Positions 17,156 through 26,174 are shown, counted from the first letter of the stretch. The stretch is 64,000 bases of DNA from Salinicola avicenniae (GCF_023736115.1 NZ_JAKQZC010000003.1:310001-374000); one strand, 5' to 3'. Notes: generated from the letters alone by a model not told the origin. Program-made: numbers and translations.

Positions 17156-18467
17156 ACTCATGGCCGTCTGGATGGTGATCGCGCTCTTCGGGTTACTGTT
17201 TCTCGGCGTGCCGGTGCCATTCGCCCTGGCCGGTAGCGGTCTGGTGTTCGGCATCCTCGGTTTTGGGCCCGAGCTGTTCGGGCTGCTGCCAATGCGCGTC
17301 TTTGGCGTGGTGACCAACTACACCCTGCTGGCCATTCCGCTGTTTGTCTTCATGGGCGTGATGCTGGAGAAATCGCAGCTGGCCGCTCGCATGCTGGAGG
17401 TCATCGGCCGTGTCGCGGGCGACCGCTCCGGCGGCATGGCCTTCGCCATCGTCGTTGTCGGCGTGCTGATGGGTGCCTCGACCGGCATCGTTGCCGCGAC
17501 CGTGGTAACGGTGGGACTCATCAGTCTGCCGACGCTGCTGGCGCGAGGCTATAGCAAGCCCGTCGCCTGCGGCACCATCTGCGCGGCGGGCACGCTCGGC
17601 CAGATCATTCCGCCAAGCCTGGTGTTGATCATTCTCTCGGATATCTCCGGCGAGTCGGTGGGTACGCTGTTTGCCGGTGCGCTGGTGCCGGGGATTCTCC
17701 TCGCGGGGCTCTATCTGGTCTACCTGGTCGTGCTGGCGAGGCTGCGCCCCGATAGCATGCCGCCGATTCCTCGAGAGGAGCGGGAGGCGATCTCGCTGGC
17801 GCGAACGCTGCTGGATCTGGTCAAGGTCGTGGTGCCGCCGCTGATGCTGATCGTGCTGGTGCTGGGCTCGATCATCGGCGGTATTGCGGCACCGACCGAG
17901 GCGGCTGGAGTCGGTGCGCTCGGGGCGATCATTCTGGTGGCCGTGAGCGGCAAGCTGAGCCTGCCGGTGCTGCGCGAGACGGTGATCACGACGTTCAAGA
18001 TCACCGGCATGACGCTGTTCGTGCTGATCGCGGCCCAGGTATTCGGCCTGGCCTTTCGCGGGCTGGGAGGTGACCGTCTGATCGAGACGCTCTTTGGCTT
18101 TCTGCCCGGCGGTGTCTGGGGCGGCATCGTTTTCATGATGCTGCTGATCTTCGTGCTCGGTTTCTTTCTCGACTGGATCGAGATCTCCTATATCGTGCTG
18201 CCATTGATGTTTCCCTGGTTCCAGCAGCAGGGCGTCGACCTGGCCTGGCTCTGCATTCTGGTGGCGATGAACCTGCAGACCTCGTTTCTGACGCCGCCGT
18301 TCGGCTGGTCGCTGTTCTACCTGCGTGGTGTCGCGCCACCGGAGGTCCGTACACGCCATATTTACCAAGGCGTGATGCCCTATATCGGGATCCAGTTCCT
18401 GGCACTCGCGCTGCTCTGCCTGATCCCCCCGCTGGTGACCTGGTTGCCTGCCGCGATCGGCTGGTAA
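17145..18467 (+). CDS. TRAP transporter large permease (DctM)
   Basis: A 440-residue inner-membrane subunit with about 12-13 helices that carries sodium-driven uptake together with DctQ. Recognised stretches: 'VGVLMGASTGIVAATVVTVGLISLPTLLARGYSKPVACGTICAAGTLGQIIPPSLVLIILSD' and 'IAAPTEAAGVGALGA'. The first ATG overlaps dctQ by 11 nt; MAVWMV five codons later is an alternative start. It is followed 45 nt later by the GGT-family hydrolase gene on the same strand. Confidence 0.93.
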   Translation: MGLELMAVWMVIALFGLLFLGVPVPFALAGSGLVFGILGFGPELFGLLPMRVFGVVTNYTLLAIPLFVFMGVMLEKSQLAARMLEVIGRVAGDRSGGMAFAIVVVGVLMGASTGIVAATVVTVGLISLPTLLARGYSKPVACGTICAAGTLGQIIPPSLVLIILSDISGESVGTLFAGALVPGILLAGLYLVYLVVLARLRPDSMPPIPREEREAISLARTLLDLVKVVVPPLMLIVLVLGSIIGGIAAPTEAAGVGALGAIILVAVSGKLSLPVLRETVITTFKITGMTLFVLIAAQVFGLAFRGLGGDRLIETLFGFLPGGVWGGIVFMMLLIFVLGFFLDWIEISYIVLPLMFPWFQQQGVDLAWLCILVAMNLQTSFLTPPFGWSLFYLRGVAPPEVRTRHIYQGVMPYIGIQFLALALLCLIPPLVTWLPAAIGW

Positions 18468-18512
18468 CCGACGCGTTGCGGTTTCGAGACCTGAACAGGG
18501 AGCACCGTTCCT

Positions 18513-20108
18513 ATGCAAGAGCTGTCTTCATGCCGCTGCGGCATGGTCGTGGCACCCCACCATGACGCGTCTCGCGCGGGGCTCGAGGTCCTGCGAGAAG
18601 GCGGTAACGCGATCGAGGCGATGGTGGCGGCAGCGGCCTCGATCGCGGTTGTCTATCCCCACATGAACTCCCTCGGCGGCGACGGCTTCTGGTTGGTTGC
18701 CGAACCCGGCAAGCCGCCGCTCGGCATCGAGGGCTGTGGCCCTGCCGCTGCACTGGCCGACCGGGATTTCTACCGGGACTATGCCTCGATCCCCTCGCGC
18801 GGGCCGCTCGCCGCGCTGACACCTGCCGGGACGGTGGCCGGCTGGGAACTGGCGTTGCAGCAGTCGCGCCGGTGGGGCGGGCGCCTGCCGTTGACGCGCT
18901 TGCTGGCACCCGCCATCGATCAGGCGCGCGATGGCATCAGGGTGACCCGCGGGCAGGCCGCGCTGACCGCCGCGAAGCTCGAGGAGTTACGTGGCATGCC
19001 GGGGTTCGCCGACCACCTGCTGGTCGACGGTGAGGCGCCGAGCGAGGGCGCGACGTTTCGCCAGCCGGCCCTGGCCACGACGCTGGAGCGACTGGCCAGT
19101 GCGGGGCTCGAGGATTTCTATCGCGGTGAACTCGGCGCGAGCATGGGCGATGCGCTCGAAGCGCTGGGCAGCCCGCTGCGACGCTCGGATCTGGCCGCCT
19201 TCCACGCGCGGCAGGTCACACCGCTGTCGCTACCGCTCGCGAATGGGCGAGTCTGGAATCTCCCGCCGCCCACGCAGGGCGTGGCTTCGCTGATGATTCT
19301 CGGTATTTTCGAGCGGCTATGTCAGCGCGTCGGGCGCCCCGAGGCGGAAGCCTTCGACTATGTGCACGGGCTGGTTGAGTCGACCAAGCGCGCCTTTGTC
19401 GAGCGCGACCGGTACGTGACAGACCCCCGGTGGATGACGCTTGAGCCCGGGGCGCTGCTGCTCGACGAACGCCTGAATCGGCTTGCCGCCGGTATCGACA
19501 GGCAGCGCGCAATGCCCTGGCCGCAGTCGGGAGAACCCGGAGATACGGTGTGGATGGGCTGCATCGACGGCGCGGGGCGCGCCGTCAGCTTTATCCAGAG
19601 CACCTACTGGGAGTTCGGCTCGGGCGTTGTGCTGCCGTCGACCGGGGTAGTCTGGCAGAACCGAGGTATTAGCTTCGCTCTCGATCCCGATGCCAGGCAG
19701 GCGCTGTCGCCGGGGCGCCGGCCGTTTCATACCCTCAATCCGGCTTTGGCGCGGCTCGACGACGGGAGAACGTCGGTCTACGGCACCATGGGTGGAGAAG
19801 GGCAGCCGCAGACCCAGGCCGCGATCTTCACGCGCCATGCGCTCTATGACCAGCCTTGGCAGGCGGCGATCGAGGCACCACGCTGGTTGCTGGGCCGGAC
19901 CTGGGGCGAGGGAACGACCTCCTTGAAACTGGAAGCCCGGTGGCCGCCCGCGCTGGTCGAAAAGCTGCGTCAGGCGGGGCATCGGGTCGACCTGGTCGAT
20001 AGCTATAGCGACAGCATGGGGCACGCCGGCGGCATCTCTCGCTGGCCCGACGGCCGCCTCGAGGGTGGCGCCGACCCGCGCAGCGACGGCAGCGTGGCCG
20101 GCTTTTAA
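18513..20108 (+). CDS. gamma-glutamyltransferase-family Ntn hydrolase, oxamate amidohydrolase (HpxW)-like
   Basis: A 531-residue proenzyme of the GGT fold. The self-processing nucleophile is Thr345 in 'GDTVWMGCIDGAGRAVSFIQSTYWEFGSGVV', where true GGTs read HTTHFSVVD. The DTVWM form with 'FIQSTYWEFGSG' recalls HpxW, the oxamate amidohydrolase of purine/allantoin breakdown. No signal peptide is visible, unlike periplasmic GGT, so it should act in the cytoplasm. AGGGAG lies nine bases before ATG. Placement at the end of a TRAP 2-oxoacid-type operon suggests it hydrolyses the imported compound. Ordinary gamma-glutamyl activity cannot be excluded. Confidence 0.8.
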   Translation: MQELSSCRCGMVVAPHHDASRAGLEVLREGGNAIEAMVAAAASIAVVYPHMNSLGGDGFWLVAEPGKPPLGIEGCGPAAALADRDFYRDYASIPSRGPLAALTPAGTVAGWELALQQSRRWGGRLPLTRLLAPAIDQARDGIRVTRGQAALTAAKLEELRGMPGFADHLLVDGEAPSEGATFRQPALATTLERLASAGLEDFYRGELGASMGDALEALGSPLRRSDLAAFHARQVTPLSLPLANGRVWNLPPPTQGVASLMILGIFERLCQRVGRPEAEAFDYVHGLVESTKRAFVERDRYVTDPRWMTLEPGALLLDERLNRLAAGIDRQRAMPWPQSGEPGDTVWMGCIDGAGRAVSFIQSTYWEFGSGVVLPSTGVVWQNRGISFALDPDARQALSPGRRPFHTLNPALARLDDGRTSVYGTMGGEGQPQTQAAIFTRHALYDQPWQAAIEAPRWLLGRTWGEGTTSLKLEARWPPALVEKLRQAGHRVDLVDSYSDSMGHAGGISRWPDGRLEGGADPRSDGSVAGF

Positions 20109-20138
20109 TCTCTCTCTGGAGCGAGCCGCGCGGCGGGG

Positions 20139-20585
20139 TCAAATCTTGGCGCCGCCGCGGCCATGCTTGATCCGTGACAGCAGCGTGGTGCAGTTGACCG
20201 AGATCACTTCCTCGCGACCGAGCAGACGCTCGCGAGCGAAGCGGTCGAATGTCTCCTGGCTATCGGTGAGCGTGTGCATGTGCAGGCTTCTCAAATCGCT
20301 CATGATGTAGAGATTGATCACTTCATGGCACTCGCCCAGCTCTTCCGCCATGGCCTCGATGGCGTAGGGCGCGACCTTGAGGTCGACGAAGGTGGAGATG
20401 ACCTTGCCGAGCTTGGTGGGGTTGACCACCGCCGTGAACTGCTCGATCACCCCGCTGTCGACCAGATGCTGAACCCGGTCGCGCGCGTGGGCGCGTGATA
20501 TCTCGAGTTCACGCGCCAGTTCGGCGTAGGACATCCGGCCATCCTTGATCAGGAGGTTGAGCAATGCGTTGTCGAGCTTGTTCAT
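20139..20585 (-). CDS. Lrp/AsnC-family transcriptional regulator
   Basis: A 148-residue regulator. The N-terminal winged helix is 'LDNALLNLLIKDGRMSYAELARELEISRAHARDRVQHLVDSGVI' and the C-terminal RAM ligand domain contains 'LDVKV-like VDLKVAPYAIEAMAEEL', 'CHEVINLYIMSDLRSLHMHTLTDS'. The RAM core is shorter and differs from Lrp itself, resembling rarer branches. It faces the TRAP-hydrolase operon tail to tail (30 nt apart), so it is a candidate local regulator. Confidence 0.85.
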   Translation of the reverse strand: MNKLDNALLNLLIKDGRMSYAELARELEISRAHARDRVQHLVDSGVIEQFTAVVNPTKLGKVISTFVDLKVAPYAIEAMAEELGECHEVINLYIMSDLRSLHMHTLTDSQETFDRFARERLLGREEVISVNCTTLLSRIKHGRGGAKI

Positions 20586-20760
20586 AATTTTTCAGATACC
20601 GAGAGCCCAGAGGAAGAAAGGGTTGGGAGACCGACGGGCCGCGCTTGGCAAGCGAAGGACCGGTCCGCCGCTCGAGCCGCCTTCGTCGCGAGGCCGGCGT
20701 TGACGTCTCGTGATCGGTCATGACTAATAGAGTGCCGATTCAGCAGCGACAGAGACGTCC

Positions 20761-21225
20761 ATGAACTGCATTTTCTGCGATATCGTCGCCGGCCGCGCGC
20801 CATGTCACAAGGTCTGGGAGGACGATGGGCATCTGGCTTTCCTCTCGATCTTTCCCAACACGGCAGGTTTTACCGTGGTCATTCCCAAGGCTCATCATCC
20901 CAGCTACGCGTTCGAGCGCGAGGATGCGGTGCTCGAGCAACTGATCGTGGCAACCAAGCGCGTTGCCGCGCGACTGGATGCGTCGCTGGAAGGGGTGGCG
21001 CGCTGCGGCATGTTCTTCGAAGGCTACGGGGTCGATCACCTTCACGCCAAACTGTTTCCGATGCATGGCACCGGGGAAGATTCCAGTTTCAAGCCGATCG
21101 AAGCCAACGTGGACAAGTTTTTCGATGTCTACGAGGGCTATCTCTCTTCGCACGACTATAAGCGCGCCGATGATGACGCCCTGGCGGCGCTGGCCCGGCA
21201 TATTCGCGAGTTCGACGGGCCCTGA
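20761..21225 (+). CDS. HIT-family hydrolase with altered triad
   Basis: A 154-residue histidine-triad nucleotide hydrolase/transferase. It has the N-terminal 'CIFCDIVAGRAPCHKVWEDDGHLAFLSIFPNTAGFTVVIPKAHHPS' with CxxC, and the motif 'DHLHAKLFPMHG'. His93 and the likely nucleophile His95 are kept, but the third triad position (97) is Lys. An extra C-terminal helix region (about 110-154) is longer than in Hint proteins. It acts on nucleotide adducts in the cytoplasm; the exact substrate is unknown. It is a single gene. Confidence 0.85.
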   Translation: MNCIFCDIVAGRAPCHKVWEDDGHLAFLSIFPNTAGFTVVIPKAHHPSYAFEREDAVLEQLIVATKRVAARLDASLEGVARCGMFFEGYGVDHLHAKLFPMHGTGEDSSFKPIEANVDKFFDVYEGYLSSHDYKRADDDALAALARHIREFDGP

Positions 21226-21370
21226 TGTCGAGCTGCGGCTGTGATGCTGTCGTTCATCGAGGCCTGGCGCTTTCTTCAGTCGGGATCTCACGTTAACTTG
21301 ACGGCTGTCTTCGCCGGCAATGCTCTTGCCGCTTCATTCCATGCGTTTGCCCCGATCCGGATACTTTTCG

Positions 21371-21994
21371 ATGACGACGAACATGCCTGCTCTGCCAACC
21401 GCCCAGCGCCAGGTCTGGCGCTGGGCGCTCTTGCTATCTCTGCTGCTGTCGCTCAGCGGCTGCGGTATCAACAACATTCCCACGCTGGACGAGAAGGTGA
21501 AATCGGCCTGGTCTCAGGTCGAGAGCCAGTACCAGCGGCGTGCGGACCTGATTCCGAACCTGGTCGAGACAGTGAAGGGGTTTGCCGCCCAGGAGCGAGA
21601 AACGCTCGAGGCGGTGACCGATGCCCGGTCCCGGGCCACGTCGATCCAGGTCGATGCCGATACACTGAACGACCCGGAGCAGCTACAACGGTTCGAAGAC
21701 GCCCAGCAGCAGCTGAGCGGAGCACTGAGCCGCCTGATGGCCGTCTCTGAGCGCTATCCCGACCTGCGCTCTAGCCAGAATTTCCTGTCGCTGCAGTCCC
21801 AGCTCGAAGGCACCGAGAACCGGATTGCCGTGGCGCGGCGTGACTTCATCCAGGCGGTCGAGACCTACAATACCGAGATTCGGACCTTCCCCGGCAAGAT
21901 CTGGCATAGCCTGCTCTACAGTGATCTTCCGCTGCGCGACAACTTTCAGGCCACGACCGAGGGCGCGGAAGAGGCGCCACAGGTGAATTTCTGA
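21371..21994 (+). CDS. lemA: LemA-family lipoprotein
   Basis: A 207-residue LemA-family protein anchored through a lipobox (LSLSG-C, Cys31). The typical core is 'IPTLDEKVKSAWSQVESQYQRRADLIPNLVETVKGFAAQERETLEAVTDARSRA', followed by 'PDLRSSQNFLSLQSQLEGTENRIAVARRDFIQAVETYNTEIRTFPG'. It is a helical-bundle membrane protein of unclear function, nearly always paired with TPM-domain proteins, as here: the next gene overlaps by one base (TGATG). The start at 21371 is chosen by hydrophobic-signal length; the ribosome site is weak, and MPALP at 21386 is possible. Confidence 0.88.
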   Translation: MTTNMPALPTAQRQVWRWALLLSLLLSLSGCGINNIPTLDEKVKSAWSQVESQYQRRADLIPNLVETVKGFAAQERETLEAVTDARSRATSIQVDADTLNDPEQLQRFEDAQQQLSGALSRLMAVSERYPDLRSSQNFLSLQSQLEGTENRIAVARRDFIQAVETYNTEIRTFPGKIWHSLLYSDLPLRDNFQATTEGAEEAPQVNF

Positions 21995-22791
21995 TGCTTA
22001 GGCGATTTCCTCGAATCCTTGCGCCGTGGTTGACGCTACTGGTTCTCGCGCTGGTCTCGATGGCTCAGGCGGCGCCAGAGTTTCCCGAATTGAGCGGCCG
22101 CGTCGTCGATAACGCGGAACTGCTGTCGGATGGCGACCGCTCCCGCTTGAGTGACATGCTGGCGGCGCACGAAGCGGCGACCGGCGAGCAGGTTGTCGTG
22201 GTCACGCTGCCCGATCTCCAGGGCGAAGCGATCGAGAGTTACGGCTATCAGCTTGGGCGCCACTGGGGCATCGGGCAGGAGGGCGAGGACAATGGCGCGC
22301 TGCTGATTGTCGCAATGCAGGAGCGGCAAGTGCGCATCGAGGTCGGCTATGGGCTGGAGGGGCGGCTGACCGATGCGCAATCTTCGGCCATCATCCAGCA
22401 AATCATCACGCCCGCTTTCCAGCAGGGAAATTTCTCCGCAGGGATCTTGCAGGGCACCCAGGCCATGATCGAAGTGCTTGGCGGCGATCCGCAGCGCGAG
22501 ACGACACCGGCAGCGGATCCCGCCGCGGAATCGGAGGATTCGCGTCATCTGGGCGGCGCCGGTATCTGGTTCGGCGTCCTGTTCTTCATCGTCATGCTGA
22601 TCGTGCGTAGCGGCGGCGGTGGCGGCGGTGGGGGCCGTCGCCGCCGGGGACGCGGTGCGCTAGGCGGCGTGCTGCTGGGCGGCGCGCTCGGCAGCGGCGG
22701 TGGATTCGGTGGCGGCGGTCTCGGCGGAGGCGGTGGCTTCAGCGGTGGCGGCGGCGGTTTCGGTGGCGGCGGCGCCTCCGGCGGCTGGTGA
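21994..22791 (+). CDS. TPM-domain membrane protein with Gly-rich tail (YgcG-like)
   Basis: A 265-residue protein with a signal peptide (to about AQA-AP, residue 27), a TPM domain (about 34-165: 'GRVVDNAELLSDGDRSRLSDMLAAHEAATGEQVVVVTLPDLQG', 'ALLIVAMQERQVRIEVGYGLEGRLTD'), one transmembrane helix (about 188-204), a basic patch (GRRRRGRG) and a glycine-rich tail of GGG/GGF repeats. TPM domains have been linked to photosystem repair and phosphatase-like activity in plants; in bacteria they accompany LemA. It is translationally coupled to lemA. Confidence 0.9.
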   Translation: MLRRFPRILAPWLTLLVLALVSMAQAAPEFPELSGRVVDNAELLSDGDRSRLSDMLAAHEAATGEQVVVVTLPDLQGEAIESYGYQLGRHWGIGQEGEDNGALLIVAMQERQVRIEVGYGLEGRLTDAQSSAIIQQIITPAFQQGNFSAGILQGTQAMIEVLGGDPQRETTPAADPAAESEDSRHLGGAGIWFGVLFFIVMLIVRSGGGGGGGGRRRRGRGALGGVLLGGALGSGGGFGGGGLGGGGGFSGGGGGFGGGGASGGW

Positions 22792-22807
22792 AGAAGGGGA
22801 CGCGAAC

Positions 22808-23443
22808 ATGACGCTACTGAACGATAACGAGCGCCGACAGGTCGGCGAAGCCATCACACGGATCGAACGCGAGACCGATGCGGAGGTGGTGACGGTGCTG
22901 GCGCGTCAGGCCGACAACTACGCCTATATCCCGCTGCTCTGGGCCGGCGTCATCGCGCTCGTCGCGCCCGGGGCCTTAGCGGTCATTGCCAGCTGGCTTC
23001 CCGGCGGTGCGGCACCGGGCGTGTGGTGGCTGCTGGCGCTGCAGTGGCTCACCTTCATCGTACTGGGTGTGCTCTTTCGCCTGCCGGCGGTGATGACACG
23101 ACTGATCCCGCGATCGGTGCGCTTCTGGCGCGCTTCCAATCTGGCGCGTCGTCAGTTCCTGGAGCAGAACCTGCATCACACCGAGGCAGGCACCGGGATG
23201 TTGATTTTCGTTTCCGAGGCGGAGCGTTATGTCGAAATTCTGGTCGACCGGGGGATCTCGCAGCAGCTGAGCGACGCCCACTGGCAGCGTATCGTTGCCG
23301 ACTTCACCCAGCGGGTGCGCGCCGGCGAGACGCTGCCGGGTTTCCTCGACTGCATCGACGCCTGCGGCGAGCTGCTCAAGACGCATGTGCCAGCGACGCA
23401 CGACAGAAACGAACTGCCGAATCGGCTGGTCGTGCTGGAGTAG
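22808..23443 (+). CDS. second TPM-domain membrane protein
   Basis: A 211-residue protein with a TPM-like domain split by two transmembrane helices: 'LLNDNERRQVGEAITRIERETDAEVVTVLARQADNYAYIPLLWAG' comes first, then helices at about 44-95, then 'TEAGTGMLIFVSEAERYVEILVDRGISQQL...WQRIVADFTQRVRAGETLPGFLDCIDACGELL'. The start at 22808 has AAGGGG upstream. It lies 16 nt after the first TPM gene, completing the LemA-TPM-TPM set seen in many proteobacteria. Confidence 0.88.
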   Translation: MTLLNDNERRQVGEAITRIERETDAEVVTVLARQADNYAYIPLLWAGVIALVAPGALAVIASWLPGGAAPGVWWLLALQWLTFIVLGVLFRLPAVMTRLIPRSVRFWRASNLARRQFLEQNLHHTEAGTGMLIFVSEAERYVEILVDRGISQQLSDAHWQRIVADFTQRVRAGETLPGFLDCIDACGELLKTHVPATHDRNELPNRLVVLE

Positions 23444-23483
23444 TTTGCGGGCGTCGCCCGCCCGCCGCCACACGCCAATGAAA

Positions 23484-23523
23484 AGCGCGGCCACCGATTC
23501 GATCGGTGGCCGCGCTGCTTTTC
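23484..23523. terminator. bidirectional rho-independent terminator
   Basis: A 15-bp perfect stem (23484-23498 with 23502-23516) with loop TCG is flanked by AAAA on the left and GCTTTT on the right. It serves the TPM gene (plus) and rhlE (minus). Confidence 0.88.
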
Positions 23524-23547
23524 CGGCTCGAGAGAGACGTCGGAGGC

Positions 23548-25008
23548 TTAGCGGTTGCCGCCACCGCCGCCGGCATTGCCGGTGCGTCCCCGGCCACCGC
23601 GCGAGCGCCGACGGCGTGGCGGTGCATCGGCGGCTCGGTTGCTATCGGCATCCAAGCGGTTGCCGCGATTGTCGTCGTTGTCGCGTGCCGAGTTCGAGGC
23701 GCCGCCACTGCCGTTAGCGCCACGACGCTGGCCGTTGCCATTGCCGCCGCCGTTGCCGCCACGACCGCTACCGTTACCGCGTCCACCACCATTGCCACGA
23801 CCGCCACCGTTGCCACGTCCGCGAGGCTGACGCGGGGGGCGATCGTCGTTCTCGTCGACCTTGGGGCCACCGCCCGGTGTCGGTTCGAAGCCCTCGACGA
23901 TCTGGCTGTCGAGGCGCTTGCTGATCAGGCGCTCGATACCGGCCAGTTCCTTCTTCTCGTCCAGGCTGACCAGTGAAACCGCATGTCCGCTGGCGCCGGC
24001 GCGGCCGGTGCGCCCGATACGGTGGACATAGTCCTCGGCTACGTTGGGCAGTTCGAAATTGACGACCTGCGGCAGTTGATTGATATCCAGCCCGCGCGCG
24101 GCGATGTCGGTCGCCACCAGGGCCCGAATGTCGCCACTCTTGAAGTCGGCCAGTGCCTTGGTCCGGGCATTCTGGCTCTTGTTGCCGTGGATTGCCGCCG
24201 CTTCGATTCCCTGGCCTTCGAGATATTTGGTCAGACGGTTGGCGCCATGCTTGGTGCGCGTGAACACCAGTACCTGATGCCAGTCATGTGTCTGGATCAG
24301 GTGAGACAACAGCGCTGGCTTGCGGCTCTTGTCGACCGGATGGACGCGTTGCTCGACGGTTGTGGCCGTGGAGTTGCGTGGCGTGACCGAAACCTCGACC
24401 GGGTCGTTGACGATGCTCTTGGCGAGGTTGCGAATGTCCTGCGAGAAGGTCGCCGAGAAGAGCAGGTTCTGACGCTGCTTGGGCAGCACCGCCAGCACCT
24501 TGCGAATATCGTGGATAAAGCCCATGTCGAGCATGCGGTCGGCTTCATCGAGCACCAGCACTTCGAGCTGATCGAAGCGCACGGCTTTCTGCTGGTAAAG
24601 ATCGAGCAGGCGGCCCGGCGTGGCGACCAGGATGTCGACGCCGTCGCGCAGCTTGGCGATCTGCGGGTTGATCTTGACGCCGCCGAATACCACCGCGCTC
24701 TTCAGCGGCAGGTGCTTGCCGTAGGTCTCGACGCTTTCGCTGACCTGGGCGGCCAGTTCGCGAGTCGGGGTCAGCATCAGCGCCCGGATGGGGCGGCCTT
24801 TCGGCTGATCTTTCTGCGACAGACGGTGCAGGATCGGAAGGGTAAAACCGGCCGTCTTGCCGGTACCCGTCTGGGCGGCCGCCATGACATCGCGGCCCTG
24901 CAGCACGGCGGGAATCGCCTGGCTCTGAATCGGGGAGGGGGTGTCGTAGCCCTGTTCGGCAACGGCTGTCAGCAACGGGGCGCTAAGGCCCAGTGAGTCA
25001 AAACTCAT
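23548..25008 (-). CDS. rhlE: DEAD-box RNA helicase RhlE
   Basis: A 486-residue ATP-dependent RNA helicase. It has Q-motif '[13 protein letters not shown]', Walker A 'AAQTGTGKT', 'PTRELAAQ', 'DEAD' within '[23 protein letters not shown]', 'LLFSATFS', '[16 protein letters not shown]' and '[10 protein letters not shown]'. These match RhlE. The tail (about 385-486) is low complexity, with RGNGGG repeats, a DNDDNRGN segment and a basic [11 protein letters not shown] end, likely an RNA-binding disordered region. It is the second DEAD-box gene in the window; it differs from DbpA in lacking the C-terminal RNA-binding fold. Confidence 0.93.
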   Translation of the reverse strand: MSFDSLGLSAPLLTAVAEQGYDTPSPIQSQAIPAVLQGRDVMAAAQTGTGKTAGFTLPILHRLSQKDQPKGRPIRALMLTPTRELAAQVSESVETYGKHLPLKSAVVFGGVKINPQIAKLRDGVDILVATPGRLLDLYQQKAVRFDQLEVLVLDEADRMLDMGFIHDIRKVLAVLPKQRQNLLFSATFSQDIRNLAKSIVNDPVEVSVTPRNSTATTVEQRVHPVDKSRKPALLSHLIQTHDWHQVLVFTRTKHGANRLTKYLEGQGIEAAAIHGNKSQNARTKALADFKSGDIRALVATDIAARGLDINQLPQVVNFELPNVAEDYVHRIGRTGRAGASGHAVSLVSLDEKKELAGIERLISKRLDSQIVEGFEPTPGGGPKVDENDDRPPRQPRGRGNGGGRGNGGGRGNGSGRGGNGGGNGNGQRRGANGSGGASNSARDNDDNRGNRLDADSNRAADAPPRRRRSRGGRGRTGNAGGGGGNR

Positions 25009-25426
25009 TCGGTAATCTCTAAGGTCGCGGCGAGAGGCGAAGGGAAGCGGCTACGCTCAACCGTGGGGTGCCAGTGCTGGCTGATGTGCCTGATGACAGG
25101 CTTGCAGAAGGGTCGCCATCTCTTTTCAGCTTCGCGTGACGACGGGCCAGACGCTGGTGATAGTGGTCAGGCAGCTTAACGTAACTCGCGGGCGTCCGCT
25201 ATGCGTTTGTCGCCTGAGCGGGGCCCGCGAAGCGTCGGTCGGCGACGATTACGACGGGCGTGATGTCGCGTCGTGCGTGGGGTGGTGGCGAAGTAAGGAC
25301 TGACTGGGGCGAAGATCCGGTGTCGGTACCGACGATTCGGTGTGGTGGGATGAATTGAACGCTACCTCGTTTCCCGATACCGTTTTGCTCCCATTGCCGG
25401 GAAACACGGCATCACGCGGAAAAACG
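25009..25426. other. gene-free region between rhlE and the GntR gene
   Basis: These 418 bp separate divergent genes. No coding frame with family features was found. A 12-bp perfect palindrome (GTCGGTACCGAC, 25322-25333) lies about 95 bp before the GntR start and may be regulatory, but a match of this length in GC-rich DNA is weak evidence. Confidence 0.35.
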
Positions 25427-26104
25427 ATGAAAAGACTCTACTTGTCCGACACCGTGGCAGGTGAAATCGGTAGCTATATCACGGAAAACCAGCTGGAAGC
25501 CGGGGACCGCCTGCCGTCGGTATCCGAATGGATGACGCGACTGCAAGTGGGGCGTTCGACGCTACGTGAAGGGGTCAAGCGACTTGAGGCCGAGGGGGTC
25601 ATCAAGGTCGTCAATGGCAGAGGGATCTTTGTCAGCGATCAGCAGATTTTTCGCCTCTTTTCGCGCCTGCATGTCACCGATGCGCGTCAGCACCTGCTGG
25701 AGATGCTGGACGTACGCCAGGTGCTGGAGGGCAAGGCCGTGGCGCTGGCGACGGTCAATGCCTGCGAGGCACAGTTCGACGAAATGGCACAGTATCTGGA
25801 AGCATATCGTCAGGCCCGCGAGGACGACGATTTCCTGCGCGTCCATGAAGCGGACAGCGCCTTTCATCTGGCGATCTACCGGGCCAGCGGCAATCAGGTG
25901 ATGGTCGAACTGATCCGCTCGATCCATTCCGAACTCTATGCCTCCTGGCAGACCCCGGAAGATCGCAACAACGTCTTCGACGACAGCTTTCCTCACCACC
26001 TGGCGCTGCTCGAGGCGATGCGTCAGCGCGACGTCGTGGCCGCCAGCGCTGCCTATGTCGATCTGATGGCATCGACGCGCCATACCGTCGAGATCATGGC
26101 GTAA
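25427..26104 (+). CDS. GntR/FadR-family (FCD domain) regulator
   Basis: A 225-residue repressor-type protein. The winged helix is 'VAGEIGSYITENQLEAGDRLPSVSEWMTRLQVGRSTLREGVKRLEAEGVIKVVNGRGIFV' and the effector domain is FCD (about 85-215: 'MLDVRQVLEGKAVALAT', 'ADSAFHLAIYRASGNQVMVELIRSIHSEL', 'HHLALLEAMRQRD'), whose Asp/His residues usually bind a metal and a carboxylate ligand. The start at 25427 removes a poorly supported 29-residue extension. The following GDPD gene begins 70 nt later on the same strand; co-transcription is possible. Confidence 0.88.
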   Translation: MKRLYLSDTVAGEIGSYITENQLEAGDRLPSVSEWMTRLQVGRSTLREGVKRLEAEGVIKVVNGRGIFVSDQQIFRLFSRLHVTDARQHLLEMLDVRQVLEGKAVALATVNACEAQFDEMAQYLEAYRQAREDDDFLRVHEADSAFHLAIYRASGNQVMVELIRSIHSELYASWQTPEDRNNVFDDSFPHHLALLEAMRQRDVVAASAAYVDLMASTRHTVEIMA

Positions 26105-26123
26105 CCGTCGAGGTCATAGCGCA
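26084..26123. repeat. 20-bp tandem duplication across the GntR stop codon
   Basis: The unit ACCGTCGAGATCATGGCGTA (26084-26103) is followed by a copy (26104-26123) with three differences. It spans the TAA stop codon, so the end of the gene is duplicated into the 3' flank. Confidence 0.8.
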
Positions 26124-26174
26124 GAGAAAGCTGATCTTGTGGACTGCACCATAGGCAAGACAAAGGAGACAAAA

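Noticed and set aside
17193-18518. 441-codon minus-strand frame rich in His, Gln and Arg
   Set aside because: Shadow of dctM; composition (His/Gln/Asp-rich) is typical of antisense to a hydrophobic protein.
22600-22790. GGC/GGT-rich repeats that resemble a repeat array
   Set aside because: They are codons of the Gly-rich tail of the TPM protein and show no separate repeat unit.
23560-23830. Repeated CCG/CCA-rich DNA in the rhlE region
   Set aside because: Encodes the RGNGGG-type RNA-binding tail of RhlE; explained by coding.
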